64,000 bases of DNA from Pseudoscleropodium purum (Eukaryota; Streptophyta; Bryopsida; Hypnales; Brachytheciaceae), in assembly GCA_963969395.1 (NCBI GenBank), contig OZ017797.1, positions 2,914,001-2,978,000 of the forward strand. Direction: 5' to 3'. Every line of letters starts with the position of its first letter. The first letter of the stretch is position 1. Position numbers and translations under genes: made by a program. The notes under the pieces are model-generated. The model had not been told where the DNA came from and did not search any database. It saw only the letters and a program-made list of their open reading frames with translations. Positions 24,941 to 35,464 of the stretch are shown here, in pieces.

Positions 24941-27600
24941 AAGACGGGCAGGGGAGCAATCCTCCCTGGCCATGCACCCTGTGCCCTTGGAAACCTCCCT
25001 CTGGCGTGGCTCCTGCTACCCTGCTGCCCAAGAGGATGCCAATTCCTCAGTAATTCCTCTCAGTAACTTATTACGGGGGCAGCTCCCCGAACTCCGTGCT
25101 TCCCGAGCGCTGTTTTGTTTCTTTTCCACTGGCAAAGCCGCGGCTTCCCTCGTTGGCAGCCGTCCCCAGCTGGCCTGAGGCGGCTGCTGTTAAACCCCTC
25201 TCCCAAAGATAGCCAGATCCACACGAGGGGGGAGGCAGGAATTAGCAATTCCCAGGGAGACCAAGCTAGGCTAGTCTAGTCTACGCCTAGTCTAATAAGC
25301 CCCAATCCCCATTCCAAGGCCCCAAGCAAGGAACGGGCACACGGCAGTTATGAGCCTCCCAACACGAAACATGACTGACGGACGACGACTTCCGTGACTC
25401 CCGTCCAGTCTACACTCTAGAGGCTCCTCTCCCCCACAACTGTGTTCTGAAACCAAAAAAAAAGGACTCCTTTATTTGTGTAAAAAAAAAGGAAAAAAAA
25501 GAAAAAAAAAAACAGTGCCAGAATGGTCAACAGAGTGTGAACAGCCCGAAGAAACCATCCAAAATTTCAGCTCATAAAATTATTTTTGTGTGTGTGAGAA
25601 AGACAAAAGAAAAGGGGGGGGGGGCGGGGGGCAGCCAGGAACTAATAAACTGAACGGGAAGGCCGGTCAAGCGACTGGAAATAGGCAGCCTAGAATTAAC
25701 CTAACATAAGGTAGCTTTCCAAAAACAAAACCCCCATTCATTCATTCATTCATTCATTCATTATGGGCAGCCAAGGCCACATTCTGCACATCGTGCGCCT
25801 TCATTCATGACAACCAGCGTCCTCATTAACTTCAGGACTGCCAACTCAGCCGCTCGGGGGACCCGGTGTTCACTTTGACACGTGTCTACCCCCGGAGTTC
25901 CTTAACGCACACTGCAAAGCCCGCGTAAAGGCCGGTCTGCATGCCCGAAAGACCGAAACTGCGGCCGTGGGGAAACAGGGGCTGCACTTAACTATTATCA
26001 TGAATGCCGTGCCGTGCTTCATGGAGTGGGGCCGTGGGGGGATATTTCCCTGATACTATTACCGTGGTTGTTCCCCTCCTATAGAATGTCATCCAGTGCC
26101 GAATGAGCAAAAAATCCGTTTCGTTGAAATCCCCCTTTGACCTGGAGTCTGGACTCTGGACTCTGGAGAGAGCAAGAGAGGAAATGACTGTAGTGCTTTG
26201 GTTAGAGGGCGAGCATTGATATGATAGGGTAGTATTGATAGCCCATGGAATGATGGACTGGGGCTTGGAATTGGAATTAGTTGGGTTGGGGTACTGAGGT
26301 GGGTTGGGTTGGGTTGGTTTTTTTGGAGGTTTTCTACTAAATTATTTGGGGATTGGGTGGTGGATTGATTGTCCGTGGGCGAGCATCAGGGCAGGTATCT
26401 CGAACTGGCGTGCGAGGGTGATCTGGCCCACCGCTCCTTTTAGCAAAGCATTCAATGCAGCTGCAATGTGTGCCCATGTGTGGAGCGGAGCGAAATCCCA
26501 GGGTTTCATTGGGCGAAGAAGCTGAACTTAAAAATAAGGTAATATAACGCCGAGGCTGCGAAGTGCGAACTGAGAAACTGGCAACTGGGTATTTTTCGTT
26601 ATTCATCAGTTGGTCACGCACTCACGCCATCGACTGATGTTTTCTTTCGAATTCGCCACTGGAAATCTTTTGCTGATGGACGACAGGGCTGCGACGGAGG
26701 ACCTCAGTTAACTTAAAGCTTACGACGAATTCAATTAACAATTTTGGTTCGTTTGCTTGTTTTGAAACAAATGGGATTCCATTGCAAAGTGAACACAATT
26801 CCAAAACATCCAAGCCAGGGCTGGACAAGAGAAAACGAAAAGCATAATTAAGAAAGGAAACAATTCACAATTTGCAATACCGGTGCGCAATAACGTTTCC
26901 CCGAGTTCGGTGGCACAATCGAAAATTGACTTTCCCTCCGAGAAGAGACTCCATTGTGTGTTCCCCTTCCGTCAAGGCAGACGAGCGCGTCTTTCCCATC
27001 TTTTTCGTTGCAAATCCGGAAGAGAAAGCACTCCACATCCACCGAGAAGACTGAAAAGACGGAGCCCGCAAAAGAAAAAGCGCCCACCAAAAGAAAAGTA
27101 AAAGTATATGCCCTCCGTGTCTCGAGGCTCCTCACCCGTGATGAGAGCCTGTCCCACGAAACGGTTGTCGCAGCAACGTCCGCAATCTGCTGCCGGTATT
27201 TGGACGGGCCGGGCCTCGGAACCCGTGCCATTCCATGGAACCCGCGGCCAGTGGGATCCTGTGGGCCTGGTAACTTGTGTTCGACTGACTTCAGAGCTTC
27301 CAGGGATGTTCCCATGCCCTGCATTGCTATTGGGTGAACTGGCGGGAGGTCATGGGATCGTGGGCATAGGTGGGGTGACAATCAATATGGGTCCACTAAC
27401 TGGCTTAACTTAGCGTAGCTTTCGCTTAATTAGGGTGGTAATCATTTCGGAGTTTGGACGGGGGTGCTGCCTGGCGCCCGGCAACCTGGGTTTCTGGGGC
27501 TCACGGCAGGATCCTTTTTTGTTTTGTTTGTGTTCACTGCCAGGAGGGGGAAACAGGAGAGTGACAATCCAAACCAAGCTGGTTTCATTTGCAGTAACAT
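24941..27600. other. GC-rich island without a recognisable gene
   Basis: GC and CpG content rise sharply against the AT-rich surroundings. Overlapping open frames exist on both strands (the longest is 177 codons at 26848-27381 minus), but none shows a domain, conserved motif or plausible exon chain. A perfect ACGTG palindrome, GACACGTGTC, sits near 25876, the core bound by plant bZIP/bHLH factors. Simple repeats include ATTC x7 near 25735-25762, a G-run near 25613-25630 and GGGTT repeats near 26281-26320. It may be promoter or 5'-leader sequence of a gene lost or not visible here. Confidence 0.4.
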
Positions 27601-27683
27601 TATGTTTAGGTTGGTGGCTAAACCCAAAACTGAGGAACTTTCAAAGAGCGTCCCCACCGGACTTGCAAAAATGGATGAGATTA

Positions 27684-29515
27684 CTAACCTCTGATGGACC
27701 AATGCCATTTTTCTGTCAAAAATCACTCAAAACCACCAATTTTGCCGAGTTCACCCAAGAATTTTTTTTCTAAGAATTTAACTGCAAGATCTTGTACTTT
27801 ACTTGTCTGAGATCACGTGGTAAAAATTTCATGAAGTTTGACCGTACAGATTAAAAGATATTAGCATTCAAAGTTGGAAAAAAAAAATTTGAATATTGGC
27901 CTGTAATTTGAGATGACTTGGACCACCATTTGTGGAGTTTTTTGCACTATAAAATTTGAATTAGAAAAAAAAATTATGTTGAAGAATTGAGTTGAAAGTT
28001 TAGGAAAAAAAAATTCAAAAAACCTTGCTTGATTTTCATTCTTGAAAAAATTAAGTAGAAGAAGGTCTAAGATTGAAAGAAAAACTAAATCGTTAATAGC
28101 TCTAAGATGGGATGGAAACATAGTAATCCCAACTACAAGATTGTTTTGGCAAGAAACTTAACCTCGACAAAATTTTTTTTTGTGACAAACTCTCAAAATT
28201 GCATTCTGAATTGAATCCTATAAGTTATTTTTTTCAAGATGATGCTCAAATTTGTAATCTTTTTATGGCAATGAAATTTTGTTTCATTTGTTTAATTCCT
28301 TAAGGACTTGATCTATTGCGAAATGATCAAACTTCCTATTTGAGCTTAATTTAGCCTTTTCAATAATGTTCAAACAACAATCTAATATATTTACTACTTG
28401 AAACTCTAAATTCTATATCACTTTGAGAAACTGCAATTTGTTTTGTGAAAATTTCTAATTGTTATCATTTTTGTTGCAAAAAATGAACATAAATGAGTAA
28501 AAATAGAAAAAACAATCCAAATTATTTGAAATTTTCTCAGGGAGGTAAAATTAGCAATAGAGATTAGCATGAAAAAAAAAATTTCAATTGGTTATTTTAT
28601 TTTTTACACCCAAAATAGCCACATCAAATACCTTCAAGTCAAATTCAACTATCAAATCAAATTTATCCTTTTATTTAATTGATGTACAAAATTTTGGTAT
28701 TTTTTGCTAGTAGAAAAATAAATTTTCTATTCATTTTGTATTTTAAAAATAATTTTGAAGGAAAAATAAAAAATTTGTGGTTTTTCAAAGCTAAAGGTGG
28801 AAATAAAATTATATCAATTACAATGTATATTAGAATAATCTGTAATTTTTACTATAAATAAAGATTGGAATGAGAAACATAATTTTATAATTTAAATTCA
28901 AAATACATTAAAAAAAAAATAGGAATGAAAAGCACACCATATTGTGTTATTTGGATTTTAATATAGGGAGCTTTCAATTGCAATAACTCTTTCAATTTTT
29001 GACATTTCTCAACACTTTAAAATGGAATAGAAAAAACAAACTTGTTCAGCTTTTTTTTTTAGTTGAAATCAAATTCCAAAAACAGTTATTTTAAAATTTG
29101 TAATCGAGGTTGACTAAGGTGCATCCACTTTTGGGATGCTTGTGCATTTAAGGGTTAAAATAAATGCTTAAATTGCCCCCAAACAAGATTGTTTATAACT
29201 TTCACATCACCAATCCAAATGGAATGAATCAAAGATTCACATTTAGATGAAAATATTATCTATAAAAAAATTAAAAAATTCAATTTTAATTTTCTATAGA
29301 TTTCTTTTTTTTCATGGTGATATGAAAATTATATTTAGGATGGCATAACTTCTACTCCTAGACTTTGATTGAAATGTAAATTATATTTCTACAAAGCTAA
29401 TAAGTTTATTTTATCTTTGGAGAAAGTTTTAAAAAAATTCACTAAAATTGAGGTCACGAAAACCTCCTCAAAATCCATTTTGTCCCCAAGGGAACAATGG
29501 TCCTTTAAGAGTTAA
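27684..29515. mobile_element. TTAA-family element carrying a second TTAA-family element
   Basis: The outer ends are CTAACCTCTGATGGACC and inverted TTAACTCTTAAAGGACC. The interior matches the element at 14949-15831 on both sides of an insertion. The insertion, about 28292-29158, has its own TTAA borders with ends TTCCTTAAGGACTTG and inverted CCCTTAAATGCACAAGC. A 0.9-kb member has therefore jumped into an older copy of the same family. Confidence 0.65.
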
Positions 29516-29799
29516 AAGGTTCACCCAAAAACTTCATGCACTATGCAAAATGGAGGAAGGGAATTGCAGTCTAAGCTCCTTGGCTTGCAAATGATTGCTA
29601 CAAAAATCAAGTTGCTTTCCCACAACAAATAGAAACTTCCTAAAGTGAGAGTTTTCTAGAGGGTCCTAAAACTTGACATGCATAGAACTTTGCTCTTTCA
29701 ATCCTTTATCTTGTCCTAAAGACCCCCCTAGACATTGGACATTGGCTAGCTTTCACATGGCAAGAATGTATTTTAGGTTCCAAGTTACCAAGATGTTTG

Positions 29800-30358
29800 T
29801 AGAAGAGGACCACAATGTGGTTCCTAATACGGGCTCAGTTATTTGAATTACATGGTTAGAAAAAAATGTTATCTATTTTCAACAATAGCACTTGGCCAAA
29901 TCAAAAGTTGGAGCAAGTCTTGTTGGAAGCTTTTATCGACCATGCTCAAATTGCGTGGTATAAATCCACCAAGCTTTGCACTCTCTACCTCCACAAAGTT
30001 GATTCCATCTTCAAGCGATTGGATAACATATAGCTTCAAACTAATTTCTTTGGTGAGAGGAATCATTTACAAATGCAATGGAAGCTTGTTCTTCCTAAGA
30101 TGGGCAACTTTGCCTAGGCGTTTTTGGCCTTCTAGTTGGTCACTTAGCCTATTGGTTGAAAGTTTGCTTTGACTTGGCTACTCTCTTTGGGGTCTTTAAG
30201 GGCTTCAAGTAGTGTTTGGTGGTCATTTAGTTTTGTTGTGTTGTTCTTTCTATTTTAGTTGTTGAAAATCCAAAAAAACTTTGCCAAGGACAAGGTCCTC
30301 TAGTTCTATATATTATTTTCCCTTTCAATGGAAATTGTCCATTTGTTTAAAAAAAAAA
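29800..30358 (+). mobile_element. LINE-like 3' end with A-rich tail
   Basis: The stretch ends CCTTTCAATGGAAATTGTCC then an A-tail (about 30348-30358), the usual form of plant non-LTR retrotransposon 3' ends, and resembles 6690-6845. Decayed open frames precede it, but no reverse transcriptase or RNase H motif could be recognised. Confidence 0.4.
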
Positions 30359-32760
30359 ATCTAAAGGATGAAACTAACAAGGGAATATTTATGAATGGAA
30401 ATTCGAGCTAATTGGATTGGTATCTACTTTTGAAAGTAGATGTTTGTTGCAGGTAATGTTTTATTTTATTTTTACAAAAATGGTGCCTTTTTAGTAGGCT
30501 GTAGGTAGGTTTTTCCATTTTTTATTGGTTTGCAAAGTGGATGGCTTTTGTTTTGGGCGTCAAACCACCACTGCATTTTGCCAAATGGATGGCAATGCTT
30601 TAAGAACATTGCCCCTAGGCCTAGGCAACACTACTTCAAGTTTGTTGCACTTGTTTAGAGCCAAATGGCTCCACACCAGCCACCCCTTCATAAGAGAGTT
30701 GTGGCATTCTTCTCGTCACTCCCACATTTGCTCAACAATAGAAGGTCTTTGTAACAACCAATTTTACACTCATGCTAACTTGGTCAACTTTGACTATGGC
30801 CTTAGTAGAAGACATGAAGGCTAGTATGAGGGGCATGAGAACAAGAAAAATTGTGGCAAGGATTTAAAAAAGGGGGGAGGTGGTGTTCGGTTCAAAGCAT
30901 TGGGTCTTCAATGCACTTCCACATCTCACAAGTAGTAATAAGTGTGTCACTACTTTTTGATGCCATGGTCAAATGGAGTGGAATTGGTGGTGATACTCTA
31001 AAGGGGCATGGTTGTAAACTGTTTTGTTGCATTAGAAATACTCGACATGAAAATAATATTTAGAAATAATTAAGTCGTTTTTGTGAAGAAATGCCATATG
31101 TCATCTTGTGATTCGTATGAGGTGACATGGCCCCTTAAGAATCTAATGTAGAAATTCAATTTTGACACCTAAGTGTTGAATGAGACCTTTATGTATAATA
31201 CAAGGCCATTCATCCATTTTTTTTGTGTAGAACTTTCAACTAACTTTCAACATTAGTTGTGAAATTAAAAAAAAACTATTTCTAGGATTGTGCCTTTGAC
31301 TTGTGCCATTGGTTCTTTGAAAATTGCTTGGAATGACAGACTTCCAATTTCCAAAATAAATAAATAAAGTACAATGTTTCACTACAATATACGGTGAACT
31401 ACTCTATGACATACAAAATGACAAGTTTGACCTATTGGCATTGTTGAAAATTAATTAATTTTTCCATATAAAGACAAATGTAAAGAATAGGGGAAATATT
31501 ATAGTCAAGAAGAGTTAAATATAGATAAATACATATAATATTGTAATTTGGATTCTAACATAGAGCTTATATTTGCAATAATTCTTTCAATTTTCATAAT
31601 TACAAAATGAAGTAGAATAAAAATTGTCAAGCTTGAGTTTCTTAATTTAAATCAAATACCCAAAATGGTTATATTTTGAAAGTTACAAAACCAAGGCACA
31701 TTCACTTTTGGGATGCATAAGCCCTCAGGGGCTAGTAATGTCTCCTTAGTTTCTTAACCATTGTACATGAGGGTCAAATTTGGTAAGTTGAAAATTACAT
31801 TTTAGAATTTCAACACTCATGGATATTGAATTTTATGATTTTTGTTTATCACAATTCTTCCTATTTTAGTTGGAGTGACTTTTCTTATTTTCTTAATAGA
31901 TTGTTATATCTTTTGAAAATGATAATAACCATTGAATAAAAGTTTTAGAACTTTATGCTTGGAATTTTTTTTATAAAATTATAAAATATTTCAAAATTAA
32001 AATAACATAGAAAAAAAATTCTGAAATATTTCAAACATTTCACTTATAATATTTCAAAACTTCAGAAATTCAAAAAAGGCATAATTGATATCTAAATACA
32101 TTTGATCCTTTCATAAGGTATACAATTATGGTCAATGGGGCCCAAATTGATAATTTTTTTTTTACTTTCTCTTAATACCTATTGTACAATCAATTCTTTT
32201 TTTTAAGTTGTTTTCTTTTGCAAAGCTTGGCTATACAAAATTTCAAAAGACTACTATAGGAATGTGAAAGTTTTTTAGAAACTTCAAAAATGTAATTTGT
32301 AAAATTATAGCATTTTAAGCTAGAATTTTTTCTTGAAGCCATATTTCATTAAGCTAAGAGATTAAGATTCTCTTAAGATTGAGATTTTTGCATTATATAT
32401 ACACATGTATACATGTATACATACATACATACATTACATATTGTATTATTTTAGCTATGTATTGCTTAATTTTAGATGTAGAAGAAATTAGCACATATTG
32501 TCCAAAGTTCTCTCCCTTGCTTGATTTTTGTGGAACAAGATTACTTTTGTGTCAAAGCCAATAAAGCCTTGATTTGGGGATTTGATTGAGGAGTCAAATA
32601 TATCCTTGCACAGAAGAATATATTCATATCTTGTATCAAAATTTTGAAAAGATTTATTCAAAATTGACATTAGAAGAACCTACCCAAATGAAAAATATTT
32701 GCACTCATAATCATTACTACTCAAAATGCTATAACTAAATTTGGATAAAGAAGTGACAAT
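30359..32760. other. AT-rich spacer with repeat fragments
   Basis: Positions 30528-30608 match the right end of the PIF/Harbinger-like family (GCAAAGTGGATGG, ending GGCAATGCTTTAAG). The block TTTTGGGATGC near 31710-31720 resembles the right part of the element at 28292-29158. A TACA/TATG microsatellite lies at 32396-32436. No gene is seen. Confidence 0.45.
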
Positions 32761-32814
32761 AAAACCCAGATATCAATGACGCAAGATGTACGCAATCAAA
32801 GACTAAGAGGCTCG

Positions 32815-32880
32815 GAGAGCCAAGGTAAGTCCATCAGAAGGCCTTCTGATGGTCTTCTGATGGCCTTACCTTGGCAGCTC
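32815..32880. repeat. Compact hairpin-forming inverted repeat
   Basis: Outer arms GAGCCAAGGTAAG and CTTACCTTGGCAGCTC enclose a perfect 22-bp palindrome at 32831-32852 with half-site CCATCAGAAGG. The half CTTCTGATGG is repeated once more at 32854-32863. The strand would fold into a strong stem of about 25 bp. Confidence 0.75.
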
Positions 32881-33002
32881 AAGCTGGTTACAATAATTTT
32901 TATCATCTCTCTACACAAGCTCGGACAAACTTAAGGATTCATCTCTTTAAGGTTCCTTCCGAAGAGATGCGACTGTTCAGCACCATATTCGCCTGAAAGA
33001 GA

Positions 33003-33245
33003 TCATCTCATACACTTCTTGTGGAGAAGAAGAAAAGCTCTAGTCATCCTCTTAAGAGCAAAGAGAGAATCATGCAGTGGAGAATCAAAGTCGGTGCACA
33101 CTGGGACATCGACTATGTAGCAGGAGTCGCCAGAATCCATCTCACCAGATACAGCATTGAGATTGGCGTGGCAAACTAATTTTTTGATGTCTTCCACTCG
33201 CTTGCATTGAATCCTTGTTGCAAGATTAAGCGTTGCTACGAATAC
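33003..33245 (-). pseudogene. Possible orphan 3' terminal exon, unidentified
   Basis: On the minus strand an open frame of 80 codons follows a good acceptor (tttcttgcag) at 33246 and ends at a TGA at 33003. The encoded stretch (VFVATLNLATRIQC ... SGDSCYIVDVPVCTDFD ... MTRAFLLLHKK) looks like coding rather than random sequence. I recognise no domain and see no upstream exon that would join it, since the next gene upstream stops at 35465. It may be a gene remnant. Confidence 0.25.
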
Positions 33246-33561
33246 CTGCAAGAAACAAAACTCTCACAAACCATCAGAACATTTAACAGTGGCTTATTGT
33301 TGCATCCAAGAGTCACTGTCCGTCATTCTGATTCAATCAAATGTTTATATGAAGTTTGTGACGTTGGTTTATTTTCTTGCCATTTATAACTAAGCAAAGA
33401 GCAACGAGCATGTGGAGTAAGAAGAATGCCGAGTAAAATTCAAGTTGAGAAGTCTAACTAATATTAAATTAGCCATGTCAGAATGCGATGCTTATTTTGA
33501 TTCTCAAAGTAAAGGGTGCAGGCTTACATGGGCATATGATCCATAAGATTTTCCCATACCT

Positions 33562-33972
33562 ATGGAGTTTCAGAAAATATTTGGAGATCCAGAACCACAA
33601 CCGGACTGGTATGGGGTAATAAACTTCACGTTAGCAGTGTACTTGGATTGCAAGTGGCACCAATACAAATACAGCATCGAAATTTCAGAGGAATTCGAGA
33701 GAAAACAGGCTAAATGGTGTAGCATAACTCCTGATCCAGAAAAAACAGTCGCTAAACCTTCTGCCGAGCCTAGACCAGGCGATGAACCCTCAGAATCGAA
33801 ACCGGCAGAGAAACCTAAACCAGTAGAGGAACCCCTACCTGAAGGAAAAATACCTAAGAAAAAAAGAGGTGAGCCACCTAAACGGTCGTTTGCGTCTGTT
33901 TCACCGATTTTAATGCATTTCTCAAAAATTCTTGCGTTCTTGCGTGAGGCAGAGGATACTAAAATCATTTGA
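33562..33972 (+). CDS. Unidentified open frame with Pro/Glu/Lys-rich segment
   Basis: The open frame spans 136 codons. The N-terminal half (QPDWYGVINFTLAVYLDCKW ... YKYSIEISEEFERKQAKW) has the composition of a folded domain. It is followed by a repetitive Pro/Glu/Lys-rich segment (KPSAEPRPGDEPSESKPAEK) and a basic stretch, PKKKRGEPPKR. A possible splice acceptor (gtttcag) lies at 33570-33576, so it may be an exon rather than a complete gene. I know no family that fits. The antisense frame is a shadow. Confidence 0.3.
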   Translation: MEFQKIFGDPEPQPDWYGVINFTLAVYLDCKWHQYKYSIEISEEFERKQAKWCSITPDPEKTVAKPSAEPRPGDEPSESKPAEKPKPVEEPLPEGKIPKKKRGEPPKRSFASVSPILMHFSKILAFLREAEDTKII

Positions 33973-34019
33973 GACCTGATCCCGTCTCCTATGCTGAGGC
34001 TTGTAATCGATAGCAATTT

Positions 34020-34277
34020 ATCTATTCGTACGCTTGGTTGGACTTACGTGTAAGCATGACTTGACTAAATATGTATATAGCCTCTGATCTTTGAATGGGA
34101 ATGGGGTTGTCTCCTTTCACCTGTAGCAGTCTACCATCTTCCACTTTGAAATAGCATAAGCAATTCATACAGTGATAAAAAAAAGTTTATCTCAAAGATT
34201 TGGCTCTTGTACCGAAATAGATCTCTCCACAGCTCTATACTGATATACCAAAAATCACTCCATATGTTAAAAAAAGC
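34020..34277. repeat. Diverged direct repeat, copy 1
   Basis: This segment aligns with 40719-40975, inside intron 1 of the Ppx/GppA gene, in the same orientation. Shared blocks include CTTGGYTGGACTTA, TCTCCACAGCTCTA (CCTCCACAGCTCTA in the other copy) and CAAAGATTTG, all in order. It could be a dispersed element or a relic of duplication around this gene. Confidence 0.6.
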
Positions 34278-35464
34278 TAAAAGTGACGCAAGTATCCCTA
34301 CGTCAATGATAGGAGGTTGTAAACATATGGTAATATAATCTGAAAAGGTGAAAATTTCAACCTGTGGGTGATAGGTTACACCAAAGATCCACCGCCTCCT
34401 CCAAAAAACAGTGTCATTGATGACTTCTGCTTCTTCTCTGCTACCCGGTCACTGCCAACATCAGCCAGGATCAAAATAATCGACCCGCTTAGACATCCGA
34501 CAAAGGTAGTCTGGGCAGAGCTGACATTCCTGCGATGGCTGCATGGCTTTCCTCCTCGAATAGTCTTTCTCCGCCCTAGTAGATCATACGCACAGTACAA
34601 GTTTCAGGATTTTTCGTATTGGCTTCCACCACCTCCTCCTGAATAGCCAAGGAAGAGGCTCAGATTCAGGCCGCTAGTCCTATAAGATGCTTTGAAACAT
34701 ATACTCGGATTCACCTAATTGCGATTTTTTCGCAATAGATTCTAGCTTAAAATGTGCACATTCTGAACAAGAGAGCCTAGAGTTAATATTGGGTACATTT
34801 TACAATCAGAACTTTCAAGACTCGTAGCTTATTCATGCGGTGTCTTAAAAACACTTGCTAAGCTGTTGTCGGTATCCTCTTTCGATTGCCAGCAATACTC
34901 AACAAAAATTGAAAGGAAGCATGCTCAGATGATAATTTGGACGCTTTTAGGTGAACATACCTTAATCTCCTATGCAAATCGTCAGTGGGGCTGAGAAAGG
35001 GCGGTTAGAAGAATTGAATTCCACGCGAGTTGGAAGAAGCGTCCACGAGCTAGGGTTTGTAATCCTTAGATTTCATTAAGAAATTCTGCAGTGTGTCAAC
35101 AAACTAAACCAACTGGTGGCAAAGCCTTCGCAATCAGTACCTGACCAAGTCATCCTCAAGTACGCAACGCTAGTTGAGCCCAGCTTCAGGATGGGGAAAA
35201 GGAAAAGGAATTCAAGGCACAAGAGATTGAAACCGATTGAATAACAGGTCGAAATAATATTCTAAATGCAATGAGTTTTTCGATCAACAAACCATGCCGA
35301 AACTGTCATAGCAGTTCGCATTAGATATCATTTGATATACCTCAAACAACACCGTCTGTATTTCTAAAATACATTCCTTTACAAATGTAACACTCTGTAG
35401 CTAACCCTATTCACCTCCAGGAGAGGGGGCCAATACTAGAAGAAAATATGCGGCGATGATACCT
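34278..35464. other. Spacer and probable 3' UTR of the Ppx/GppA gene
   Basis: The part adjacent to 35465 is likely 3' UTR of the minus-strand gene. An open frame at 34368-34646 with a Pro run at each end has no recognisable domain. Confidence 0.4.

Noticed and set aside
26848..27381. 177-codon minus-strand open frame as a gene
   Set aside because: It lies in CpG-rich sequence where long frames are expected by chance, overlaps equally long plus-strand frames, and has no motif.
32815..32880. Calling the hairpin a microRNA gene
   Set aside because: The stem does not match any plant microRNA I know, and it is nearly a perfect short palindrome rather than an extended precursor.
33570..34016. 148-codon minus-strand frame
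   Set aside because: It is antisense to the more protein-like plus-strand frame at 33562-33972, and its Gly/Ser runs mirror the Pro/Glu codons.
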